From positions 12,179,093 to 12,243,092 of the forward strand of contig OZ038321.1 in NCBI GenBank assembly GCA_964035795.1: a stretch of 64,000 nt of DNA. The letters run 5' to 3'. A model generated the notes under the pieces. It was not told where the DNA came from. It searched no databases and worked only from the letters and a program-made list of their open reading frames with translations. Below, in pieces: positions 37,673 through 55,431 of this stretch. Every line of letters begins with the position of its first letter. Positions within the stretch are counted from its first letter, which is position 1. The stretch comes from Pterobdella sp. o SKG-2022 (taxonomy: Eukaryota; Annelida; Clitellata; Hirudinida; Piscicolidae). The position numbers were made by a program, and so were the translations under genes.

Positions 37673-38090
37673 ATTATCACGATACTAGAACCTTTTTTAC
37701 CCGATAGCACTACTATATTCCTGTTGTTTTTCAACTTTCTGGTTTTGTTGTAAGTATTGTCCTTGTCGTAATGAATATTGCTAGCTAGTCTGTTTGTGCT
37801 TTTGCGTAGAAGATCGTACAGCTCTTTATGTTCGTTTGGCACTAGCATGTGTATTTTATCTACTAAAGCTTCAAACTTCAAAGCTATGTTTTTGATTTAT
37901 GTTTGTTGACATAGCTGTGATGTAGGCCAAGCTTTATACTTTCAGTGTTGAGGTTGAGATTATCCGATAGGTTAATTATCGGAATGTTATATAAATCAGG
38001 TTGTCTATTTATGAGGTTTTTGATTTTATTTTTTTTAGTTTTGAGTTGTGCTGGAGGAGCTTAAGGAGTTTAGTATTTTCCCAATAAGTA
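37673..38090 (-). mobile_element. Penelope-like element fragment (N-terminal part of reverse transcriptase ORF)
   Basis: The minus-strand frame 37881-37673 plus broken sequence up to about 38090 reads NLSDNLNLNTESIKLGL, NRLASNIHYDKDNTYNKT and NIVVLSGKKGSSIVII. This matches the region before the polymerase core of Penelope-like elements, which ends in (L)SxDKGxxVVIMD. The frame stops at the SINE boundary just after SIVII, where the next family residues would be M-D/N-K. A frameshift near 37885 breaks it further. The family call is from memory of the pattern and is moderately secure. Confidence 0.5.
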
Positions 38091-38229
38091 ATCTTGATAA
38101 TTTTGTGTCTATATTGTTATGCAGAAATCTCGTCTAATTGTGATCTTCTGAAATGTTTTTGGGTAGAGATCTTTGATGTTTGTGTGATTGCTGCTTTAAA
38201 TATAAATAGTAGACAGAGAGAAAGAGGAA

Positions 38230-38810
38230 AAAGAGGCGTAAATTTCAGTCTTTAGTGTAAAGCAGACTTTTGAAAAAAAAATATTCTATGAGGCTAAGAA
38301 AGTGAGAGGTATACAAAATAAAGAGGGAAGGACATGGAATGGAACCTTGGGGGAACACAGTAAGAAAAAAACGAGAGAAAACGTTATTCATAAATGCAAA
38401 AACAGATTTATTTGAGAGGTATGAAGATAACTAAAGATACTAAAGAAGTCAGACTGGCCAAAAGAAGCATCAAGATGTTTTATCAAAACAGAGTGATCTA
38501 CAGTATCAAAAGCGGAGGAAAAGCCAAAAGAAAGGAAAAAAAAGATTATCAGAGTCAGAGGAAAAAAATTATCAGAGCATCATTGTGCATTTTGAGAAGA
38601 GAGGTTTCATTAGAATGGGGTTCTCGAAAACCAGACTGAGAAAGAAGGAAGAGATTGTCACTATTGAGATAAATGTTAAGCTGGGTAGAAACAATCTTTT
38701 CGAGAATTGTGAAAAAAAAAGATTAGAGATATGCAATTTACTTCGATGACCAAGAACAGAAAAACAGAAAATAGAATGTTGAATCAAGTTTTTCTGTTTA
38801 TATAATGAAA
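38230..38810 (-). mobile_element. LINE reverse-transcriptase fragment
   Basis: On the minus strand the run near 38375-38320 reads FPQGSIPCPSLFCI, a mutated (V)PQGSILGPLLFCI box; 38814-38572 upstream gives IVTISSFFLSLVFENPILMK and similar text preceding the polymerase palm. Stops are frequent. A plus-strand Lys/Arg-rich frame here (38394-38639) is its antisense shadow. Confidence 0.5.
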
Positions 38811-38819
38811 TCAAATTAA

Positions 38820-41800
38820 ATTATAATATTTTATTTACACAATATAATGAGTTTAAGCTTTTCTTTAATCTTTATTTTTTATATTTGATAATGAAACATT
38901 TTCTTATTTGATTGAGAAATCAGTCAAAATCAGTCAAAATCAGCCAAGTTTAATTTTACAATAATATAAAAAAAAACAATGGTTAATATATTCATTTTGA
39001 GAAACTAAGCTTTTTGATATTCTAGGATATCATGCAAATTGTTTTCTTGTATTATTAACGTCTTTCTAGCAATAATTACAAAATGTTTAACCTTATAATT
39101 ATTGATTATTCAAAAATTATAATTTTTGTGAAACTAAATGGATTTCAGTAAACTGATTTCAATTTTCTCATTTTTAAGATTCTAATAATGTATGAATTAA
39201 GAATTTTTAAATAGGAAATTTTTATAACTTATAATTTTGATTTTGAATATATTTTTCAATAAAAAAAAATTATAAATTCATAATTTTCAAATTAATCAAA
39301 AAAAAGTTTACTCAAAGAAGTTTTTTATCCAAAACAATTTTTTTTTAGCAAAAATAATATTAGTATTCAAACTAATTTTTGTTTTCAAGCAAATATATTT
39401 TCCATATAGCCATGTTATTAACGGTTGCTGCGTGGGCGTACAAGACATACGCGAGAGCTCTTTATATATTTTGTTTTGAAAATGTCATCTCACAAAATCT
39501 TGAAACCTTCTTTGAAAAATTTTAATTTTGATAGTTCAAAAATTTTGCATGTGTGAATCTTTATTTTTTTTTCAATTTTTGTAAGCATAAAATATAAAAA
39601 AGAACTTTTACTGAAAGTAAATGAGAAAAATTTAAAAATATGCTGTTACTCCGGGAATCATTTAGGCATGTCTCTTTTTCCATCCAAATTAGAAGCAAAT
39701 TAATTTAAATAAATTTAGTTTCTACTTTTTGTCGTCTAGATAAAACTTCCAAATGTGTCTAAAATTGTTTTAATTGTTGTTTTCTTTGATGTGTAGAAAA
39801 AACTAAATAGAAATTAAAAACCAATATTTCGAATAAAACGCTTTGTATGAATATTAAAAATGACGAACTATGGCAATTGAGTCTTGAATATGTAGCACTC
39901 AAACTGTGTTGTTCATCCATCCAATTATATTGAATTGTTAATTTTTCACCCAATTTTGTTTGAGTTTAATGCTTTCAAAAAATGTGAATTCATTTTTCTA
40001 GAAGAATTTGATTATTTTCCAAAAATTTCTGAAAATTTTTCATGAGATTAATGTAAAATGACAAGAACAACACAGTAAACCAAGATTAATGCCATTTTAT
40101 TAAGTTTTTTTGGGTTGAAATTTTTCTTGTTTTTATGAAGACTTAATGAAAATTTGTCTTATAGATTTCCGTATAACTTCTTTAACGTAGAAAACCTTGC
40201 TAATAAGCAGTTTCATTGTAAAACATCAAACGCTGAGCAAATAGGAAGATCAACAGTGGAACTCGGGAACTTTTTGTGTCAGCTTGATTTTTATTTATGA
40301 TATAAAATCGTTATGTTTCTGTTTTTTTAACTGCAAATTATTTTCAATTGTGAAAATATAAAATAACTCTATATTTTTGAATAGTTTTTATAAATTCAAT
40401 CTAAATTTTAAAAGCGCACTAATGGATGTTCGAAGTGAAATTCTTAACTTTTAAATCTTTTGTTTCAAGCATTTATGTCAAACCTTTTTTTGATTTATAA
40501 AAAAAGGTTTCTCATTTTTTTTAAATTCAAATGCCACAAGAAAGATTGATGCTCCCATGGGATAATATGCCAGTACATGCTTTGAGACCATGGATCCTAG
40601 ATTTTTTTTGAATACATACTATACTTAATGACTACTCGGAATTTTAGAAATATTTTTTCAAAATCAGTTTTTTAGATTCAAAATTTTTGAAGCGTGTTAA
40701 TTTTCCCATGTATTTTGATTAGCTACGCTCCAATTAGTTAGACTTTTGAGCACATTTTGTTCATTTTGAAACATCCGCGTTTGATTTACATGCCAACCAA
40801 GTTACAACATTATTCAATAAATTTTAATGTTTCCACAAAGCTTTTTTAAAATTTTGTTTCATTTTTTATTTTTGAGTTAAATATTCAAAATATTTGAAAG
40901 TCTATTTAATTGAAAAATTTCTTATATACGTGACTTTCCAACTATTTGTTAGCGAAAAAAAACTCATGCAAATTTATCAATGTATATTTCTTCAAATTCA
41001 AGTTCTTGTACATCGTTCAGATATTCTTTTAGTAAATCAACCAATAAAGTCGCTCAATTAATTAGGTTAATTATTATTCGCCATCTAACAATTATTGGTT
41101 TCGAAAAGTTTCCAGTGCGCGGATGGTGGAAAATAAACAATTGTTTGCTTACAGCATTTACAGTGGCATTTAGACAACATTTGTAAGTTTGAAGCTTTGG
41201 AACAAATTTTGCTTAAGTTTTTAAAAAAATTTTGTTTGGAATTTCATGTTATTCTAATTTATTGAAGGTCAATTTGTTTGATTTTTTCAATTTTGGCAGT
41301 TTGCTCAAACATTTATTTTTTGCGCTATTCCATGTTTGCCATAATTTTTGAACGATGAAAAGATAAAAGAATACAAACCAACAAAATATTACCGTTAAAA
41401 TAATATATATAAACTAGATGATAATGAATCTAAAAACATTTATCTTCAGTCTGGTTGTTTTATTCGATCCTATATGTAAATGTTATGCTAATTAGATCAG
41501 CTACTTCGACTCTGGTGAAGTAAATACAAAAAAAATAAAGAATAGAAACAATTAAAAAAAATAAAAATAGTATAATTTATTTGAAGTTCAATTCATTTGA
41601 GTAGATAAGAAAATACCAATGAATGAAATCAATTTTTAAAATTATAATAAATAAAATAATTCAAACTGAATTTATCTAAAACAATACAAAGAAATAAATG
41701 AATAAAACTAATTGTAAAATGAAATAAAAATACATCAATTTTGTTGAAGTTCAATCTATTTTATAATCTAAAGAAAATTGTTTTTATAGAAACTCTATGA

Positions 41801-42740
41801 AATGTCAATAAAGTTTTGAACATTCAAAAATTAATTTATATTTTCCATTGTTTAAATAAAAGTGAACATTATAACTTTTGTATATAAACTGAGCTTTTCG
41901 TAAGTCGACCTTATATTATCAAGTGAAGCAAACATGAAGACGTCGCGATGTCATGGTAATAACAGCTATTTTTGCGTCTACTTTATTAAGACATTTCAAC
42001 TTTTTCATTGATTATGTACTGATTGTATTCATTGATTATTTTTTTGTTTTTTTAAATTTTTTTCGAAAAACTTAAATAAATGTTAAGAACTTTTCAGTAA
42101 ATATTTGAAATGCTTTGTTCACCACCTACGTCAAACAGTTTTTTCACATTGTTTTTAAAGCTTCTTTTTCTCACAAAGCCACACGTGAATAAACTTACGC
42201 CAATCAGTTTGCCTCAAGAACTCCCGCAAACTTCTTAAAGCATAATTTTTATAGGTTTTTAAAACTTTTAAACTAAATTTTTTGGAAATTACGTTCTATA
42301 TAAATCTTAATACCTATTATTTATAAAAGTAGCTTAGAGAGTAAAATAAAGTGGTAAAAATTTTTATCCTATAGCGTAGAGAATTTTCAAAAAATTTAAA
42401 GCTTCGAAAAAAGGGCTTTGCTTTACTACTTTATTCTCTAAATTATTTTTACAATTTATGTTTAGCTGGCACTGCCGAAAAAACGCAAAAGTTTCAATGA
42501 ATTAAATTGAAAAAGCGTTTGTTATTTCCATTAAAACTTTATGAACAGTTATCAATACATTTTGAAAATGCTCTATAAATATCAGTATTAATATTTCCTT
42601 TGTAACGCGCAAAGTTTGCAAACCAGGTTTGCTGCCGTTGTGTTTCTTGTAACGAGAACACAATAGATTTAAAAACTTGTATTAATGTAATAACCAAATA
42701 GGGGAAACAGAAGAAACAAGTATGAAATCTCTAATTGTTT
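38820..42740. other. Gene-free AT-rich stretch
   Basis: Only short unsupported frames were seen. A weak inverted repeat with matches such as TAGAGAGTAAA...AAAGTGGTAAA and its reverse complement spans roughly 42330-42440. No gene could be supported. Confidence 0.5.
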
Positions 42741-42755
42741 ATATACTATAGATTA

Positions 42756-42770
42756 AGAATATTCTAGAAC
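42756..42770 (+). promoter_or_regulatory. Consensus heat-shock element 1
   Basis: AGAATATTCTAGAAC contains three alternating pentamers nGAAn-nTTCn-nGAAn without mismatch, the binding pattern of a heat-shock factor trimer. No gene start is recognised nearby; the closest feature is the 3' side of a minus-strand LINE. Confidence 0.5.
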
Positions 42771-42806
42771 ATAGAGTATTATAGAACAATGTAGAAGTTA
42801 GAAAAT

Positions 42807-42821
42807 GGAACATTCTAGAAC
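42807..42821 (+). promoter_or_regulatory. Consensus heat-shock element 2
   Basis: GGAACATTCTAGAAC again matches three alternating nGAAn/nTTCn units perfectly, 37 bases after the first. Related single units (GTTCTGGAAC near 44529) occur on the other side of the LINE. Confidence 0.5.
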
Positions 42822-43109
42822 AGTATGTTGTTAGACAATCGTGTTCAAATATGACCATGGCAACAAAGAGAAAAATATTATTATTTATTTATATATACAT
42901 ATATATTTTACTAAATAAAAATGTATAGAAAATTATCATAATAAGAGATGAAAATAAATATTATCATAAAAAAATCAATAAATAAGAATGAATAAGCTAT
43001 AATAGTAATGATAATAATAATATTAATAATAGAAGAATAAAATAAAAGTAAAATATTAAATGAATAGAAATAAATAAGATGAAATAAAGATATAATAGCT
43101 TTTATCTGT

Positions 43110-44540
43110 GTGTTTTTGTGTGGCTGATCAGACCGATTCACGCCGGAAAACCTCTTCAGCATGTTTGGCACCAGTGTGTGGGAAGTCTCTCTGGTCCGCT
43201 TTCTCCAGCTTTGCGTCTTATGCGTTTTAATTTTGCAGCGTTTAGACGGTTTTCTTCTAAGAGGAGTGTACCATTAATGATCAATCTACGCCAAGCGGGC
43301 CTGTCAGAGGCAGCTTTTTCCCACGAAGTGACATCTATATTGAAGTTCTTTAGATTTGGCTTGAAATAGTTTTTATAACGTTTGCGTGGGACTCCGATTT
43401 TTCTTTGACCATTTTTGAGCTGACCGTAGAAGAGTTATTTAAAAATTCTAGCGTCTACCATACGAGATACATGACCAGCCCATCGTATCTGTGCCTTACG
43501 CATCATCGTAATAACACTGGGAAGGTTTGCCCTTTCTAATACTTCAGTGTCTGGGACAAAGTCATTCTAGCGTATATTAAAAATTCTGCGAAGACACTGA
43601 AGACTGCCTAGATAAGTGAAGTTGTCAACTGCCTGTAACCTTTGTTCTTTTACTAAAATCTGTGGTTTGTGGTAAGGTTTTTTTGGGGCAGGTTGAAACA
43701 TCACTTCCGTTTTTGGGCGTTGATGATCAAACCGAAGTCGTCACAAGCGGATGAGAATTGCTCTACTTTCCGTTGCATCTCTTGCTCAGTCGTAGCGTTG
43801 AGCGCACAATCATCATCAAACAAAAGATCTTTAATTTTAATCTCGTTCACTTTTGAGAGATTCTGAAAACGTCTGAGGTTGAAAAGATTCTCATCGTACC
43901 GATATCTAGTTGGAGTGCCAGTTGAACTGTCTTTGAAAGCCTCCATCAACATTGCTACAAACATCATGCTGAACAGTGTTGGGGCTAAAACTCAGCCCTG
44001 CTTAACTCCGTTGGTCACATGAAAGGGTTCTGAGCTTCCACCATCATTGAGCACTCTACCTACCATGTCATCATGAAAAAGACGGACCATTTTTACAAAT
44101 TTTTCTAGACAACCAAATTTTGCTAGAATTTTTCAAAAGCGTCTTTTCTTACTGAGTCGAAAGCTTTGTTGAGGTCAACAAAAGTGATAAAGAGGTCTTG
44201 GCATTGTTCCATACTTTTCTCCTGAAGTTGGCGTGCTGCAAGGATCATGTCAATGGTTCCTCTGCCAATTCTAAACCCACATTGACTCTCAGCTAGTTGA
44301 TCTTGCTCTAGGTGCTTCAGTAGGCGGTTAGGCAATTGAGAAAAAAGAAATGCCTTTATGATTGTCGCATGTACGTTTGTTTTCTTTTCTTTTATAAATG
44401 TGTACAATGGTAGCATCTTTAAATGCTTATGGGAGCGTTTCTTTTTCCCAATGTGAACGAAACAAATCAGTAAGTCTTTTAACAGTGTAGAACATTCTAA
44501 TAATAAGTAATTATTAATGTATAAAACGTTCTGGAACAAT
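43110..44540 (-). mobile_element. Non-LTR retrotransposon, reverse transcriptase and C-terminus, degraded
   Basis: The minus strand reads from right to left through the polymerase. 44539-44123 has LLKHLEQDQLAESQCGFRIG, RGTIDMILAARQLQEKS and FITFVDLNKAFDSV (the catalytic D...KAFDSV box). About 44010 gives a VKQG..LAPTLFSMMF box, and 43967-43701 contains IKDLLFDDDCAL, the (F/Y)ADDxAL active site with Ala changed to Asp. Further down come TEVMFQPAPKKP, FTYLGSLQC and IRWAGHVSRM at about 43480. One stop replaces the Cys/Gln in the LAP box and others follow. This is the same general type as the endonuclease fragment at 4190-5640. It ends near 43110. Confidence 0.85.
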
Positions 44541-44580
44541 ATAGAAAATTTTAATAATAGGATATTATTAGTGCAATAAT

Positions 44581-45716
44581 TACAGTATGAATCAAAAGTC
44601 GGTGGACAAGTTTAAATTTCAACATAAAGATTAAATAAAGCTACTTAAAGTTATTTAAATAATTTCAAATTTATATATGTTGTTAAAAATCATGTATTAA
44701 ACAATTTTCAACTTCACAAAGTTTGAAAATTTTAGATGATGAATAGTAAAGCTATAAAAACCATAAAATTGAGATTTATGTAATTGGGGGAAGGTCATCT
44801 TTTTAGCTTATTTACTCTAAATTTTTTAACGATGAGCTGTAAAATAATTTACCTTAACTGATAGTCCTAAAAAATTTTTAAAATGTCTAAAAGACTTTGC
44901 TATACAACTGAACAAAGAGTGAAGATTGTTGCCTTAAAGGAAGAAGGCTACACCATCCGTGAAATTGCAGATAAGCTGAAAGTGAGTGAGTTAGGAGTTC
45001 ATAAATTCCTTAAAGGTTATGAAACAAAAAGCGATTAGACTCAAAAGTCGTGGATGGGTCGTCCAAGCGTAACAACAGAGCGAGAAGATCAACATCTGAA
45101 GCGACTGAATCTAGAAAATCGATTTTCTACTTCAAGTCAACTGCAAAAAAAATTTGAAAATATTACGCTTTTTATCCCCTCTGTCTTTACAATTAAATGA
45201 CGTCAATTTAAAATGTTATAGGCCAAGGAGAAAGCCTTTAATAACACAAGTTCAAAAATTCAAAAGGCTTAAATGGGCAAATGATCACTCTAATTGGACT
45301 TTTGAAGACTGAAAATCACTTATATGGTCAGATGAGTGTTCCATCAACTTCATTATAACCCATATGAACAAATTGATAAAAAGAAGAAAAGGTGAAGAGT
45401 GTATAACCTCGACAGTGACACATGGTGGAGGCTCAGTAATAGTATGGGGATGCATGGCGTCAGCAAAAGTCGGTAGTTTGGTATTTATCGAAGGAAGCTT
45501 AAATTCTTTGAAATATATTGATATACTTAACAATAATCTACAAAAATCAAGTCATAAAATATTTGGAAAAAATCATAAACTTATTCTACAGCAACATAAT
45601 GCTTCTTTCCATAAATCTGCAGCAACCAGGAAGTACCTTGAAGACGCTGAAATTGATGTAATGGAGTGGCCCCCACAGTCCCTCGACATGAACCTTATGG
45701 ATGAACTAAAGAAATA
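44581..45716 (+). pseudogene. Tc1/mariner transposase relic, 3' truncated
   Basis: TACAGTATGAATCAAAAGTC at 44581 looks like a TA target followed by a Tc1-type terminal repeat. A frame opens at ATG 44883 with a helix-turn-helix (TEQRVKIVALKEEG, IREIADKLKVSE), breaks at 45036 and 45196, and resumes as the catalytic half: SDECSINFI with the first Asp, GGGSVIVWGCMAS, then QQHNASFHKSA where the second catalytic Asp is His, and SLDMNLMDELKK for the normal SPDLNPIENLW. Two of the catalytic regions are therefore altered, so it is dead. The right end is cut by a LINE at about 45717, so no matching terminal repeat is seen. Confidence 0.8.
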
Positions 45717-46850
45717 GTCAAGGCAACGGCAGTGTTAAAGGGTAGGATTTTTCCTAATTTTTTGATCGCATAGAGGTGAAAGTTGGATTCTTGTATAAGC
45801 TGAAAGGCAAAAATTGTAAAGTTGAAGTTAGAATCAAGGGTTACACCTAGTGTTTTCAATTTAGACGACACGGTAAGATAAGTGCCGTCAAAGGCAACTT
45901 CGGTAGAAAAATTGGCTTTGGAAAAAAGTATAGGGCTTTCAACGAACATCACCTCTATTTTTGTTGAACTTCAACATGAGGTGATTGTTGGAAAACCATA
46001 AAAAGAGTTTGGTGATGCATTCAGAAATCTTAGTGTGACTGGCCTGAAGCTCAAGAAAAGAGGCACCGGTAAAGAGATTGATATCATCAGCAAACTGATA
46101 GAAAGTGGCGTGCTTTTGGATGATTTTGCTAATAGATGTATGAAAAAAAAGATTATGAGTTCAAGAACGGGGCTTTGGGGAACAACAAAACGAAGCAAAA
46201 CAGGAGTAGAAAAAGAACTGCTTAATTTGACAAATTGTTTGCATTTGGAGAGGGGAATGAAACCAGGATAAAGCAATGCCAGAAATGTGAAAGAAGTCTT
46301 CAAGGATGATCAATTGTGTCGAAAGCTGCTGAAATATCTAAAGACACCAAGACGACAAAAGCCGATAGCACAGATATTGTGGAGGCTATCGGTGATGTAC
46401 AAAAGCACAGTTTCCGTTGAGTGATGAGAAAGATACCTTCAATTGAAAAAGATTGAAATTGCGCAGTAAAGAAACGTAAGAAAATAGTCTCTTGAAAACA
46501 ACTTTTTCTAAAATTTTCGAAATGGTGCTGAAGTTTGGAATTGGACGATAGTTGGATGGCTGCATGGGGTTCAAACTATTTTTATTCAGTAATGAGGTTA
46601 TCTGCGCCATTTAAAAGCAATTTGGAAAAGTTCTTTGCGAAAATGAATAAGCGGAATTTTTGCCTATAATTGAAGCAAAGCTACCAGAAAACTGCTTCAG
46701 CACGAAAATAGGAATTATATCTGAAAGTGGACTTTTTTTGAAAGGGAAGTGATCAGCTTGATGATAAATATCAGTTATATTGTAATAAAATTCAGCTTCA
46801 ATTTCATATTTGAAACATATTCGAATTTTACTCAAATTATTAAACAATTT
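45717..46850 (-). mobile_element. LINE reverse-transcriptase fragment
   Basis: On the minus strand, 46610-46386 reads SNYRPIPNFSTISKILEKVV, a near-perfect NYRPISxLxxxSKILEKVV box of non-LTR polymerases. Frame-shifted continuations give a VPQGSVLG.II.F box near 46190 and FADDINLF (catalytic Y/FADD) near 46080. A C-terminal segment at 45952-45695 carries LKTLGVTLDSNFNF. At least two frameshifts separate these. It abuts the Tc1 relic directly. Confidence 0.85.
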
Positions 46851-48866
46851 AATTTTAAAAAATCATATTTTCCTTCTTATTCTAGTGATATTTTTGAGAA
46901 CTTTAATTACATAAAATTATAACTAAGAGAGTTGAAACAAAAATTCTCAGTTCAATTTTATCTTATCAATAAAATATTCAGACATGTCTAATTAATTTTA
47001 ATATTTTAACTTCAAATTGAGACCCTTTTAAATAATTCTTTCGAAATGAACTATAATTTTCATTTAGTACGAATTTTGCTTAAAGCTTTATTGATAAAAG
47101 TGTTCAGATATACAAAGATTTAATTATAATGGCAAAAGTAAAGCACAAGAGAATTGAAGTCAAGTTAAAGTTTTGAGAAAAAAGCTATTTTTTGTTTCAA
47201 AAAGGTTGAATTATTATTTTTCTTTTTACTTATAATCTTCAAGCTATTCTTTTTATCAACGGATACCAGCAATTCGGCATGGAGTAATATTTACTTTATA
47301 AAGCACCTCTTATAATCGTTGAAGGTGCTCAGCTACGAATCCTTTAAAAAAGAATTTTTTGAGATTTTTAAAAGAGATAAGATTTAAGTTGAAGAGTTGA
47401 AATATTTCATAAAAAACACATTTATCATACGAATGGGAGGAAGGAGTGATAAAGAGTTGAGACCAAATAGATGATCGTGAGCCAGAACGCTCAAAAGGTT
47501 AAATGAAGCTGAAAAGATATGAAGAAAAGTTAAAAAATGATTTTTTAGTTTAAAACGCAGATTCTATATGAAGAGTTATAGTGAAGATCAATAGAAGCTG
47601 GAGATATTTTGAGAGACCAGACAAGCAGCAGAGTTGGAAGCTTTAGTAAAATAAGGAAGAATGAATCTAAAAAGATAATAATACAACGGTGTACATAGAA
47701 AATATACTAATACATGTGAAATTAGCAAAAAGTTCACATGGAATATAATAATAGGTATATAAAAAAAACGAAAAGTTACATGGCCAATCATATGTTAACA
47801 AGAACGATTAGAGATTGGATTCTCGGATAAGTAATGAAGTTTAAATTTAAGTTTGGATAATTTCTTCTTAAAAGAGCTTAGGGAAGAAGCTTTAACTACA
47901 CGAGCTGGCTCATTTTTTTTTCTAGAAAATTTTAAAATAGAAAGATTTGGTCTACTTATATTTCCTGCTTTACACGTTTAGGCATTTCAACACAAACCAA
48001 CTATTTTATAGAATTAAGTGTATTTCGAAATTAGAAGAAGTTATGCCTTAATATTTCGCAAAATAATGACATAATTGTGAAATATTTACAAAATTGAAGA
48101 AAAACGGAGAAATATTGAAATAAATTGAAAATCTTTCGAAACAATGAAATTGATTTTTTCCCGGGCTGTTCCCTGAACAAAGGCTCATTTCTGAGAGATC
48201 TTTGACCCAAAATATTGTTTCGTTTAGAATAGTCATCAATCCAAAACAATAGTTTTACAAACTTTTAAAAGTTTGAACTATATTAATGAATAGTAGAGTA
48301 TTTGTTAATAATTGAGAAAATGCTTACCTAATAGCTCTTAATAAAGCAATTATCATTTCGACTAGGCTTTCATATATATACGTATATATATTTATATATA
48401 AATCAAAGGTTTATCACCATTTTTTGTTCTCAACAATAAATGTACTTGAGTTGTGTTTTTCCCAAAAAGATTCAATAGAAGTTTAGCTAAATCGATTAAA
48501 CTTTATTACATCAACAGCAACCCAGGTTTGTATTTTCTAAATTTTTAGATAGATTTGTTTAAAAATCTTCATAAATTGATTTAAATTTATGTTTTTCTTA
48601 TAGTTTGGCAATAACCAATAAAAATTACTGAATAAATTTTGCAGAAAAAATAGTTTTTCTTTTTGCATCTTTGGCTTTGAAGGATTTTTTAAATACTATC
48701 ATTCAAGGTTGCTCTTATTTAAGATTCGCTTTTTAAATACCCTTTAAAATTTGAACGTAAATCTAATATTGAACATAAAAATTATTCTTCCCTAATTTTA
48801 AGGCATATTTTTAGTCTTTTAGTTTGTACTTTGCTTTGGGCTTAAAACTTTCCTTTGTCATTCAGA
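46851..48866. other. Gene-free stretch upstream of aspartate aminotransferase
   Basis: AT-rich DNA with a short TA-rich run near 48375-48400. No coding or repeat signature was recognised. The aminotransferase promoter should be at its right end. Confidence 0.5.

Positions 48867-55431
<6,565 letters not shown>

Noticed and set aside
38394..38639. Lys/Arg-rich plus-strand frame as a nuclear protein
   Set aside because: The opposite strand carries LINE polymerase motifs; the frame is their antisense.
40980..41186. Short frame with Ser-rich start as a gene
   Set aside because: No homologous pattern, no flanking exons and no sign of codon constraint.
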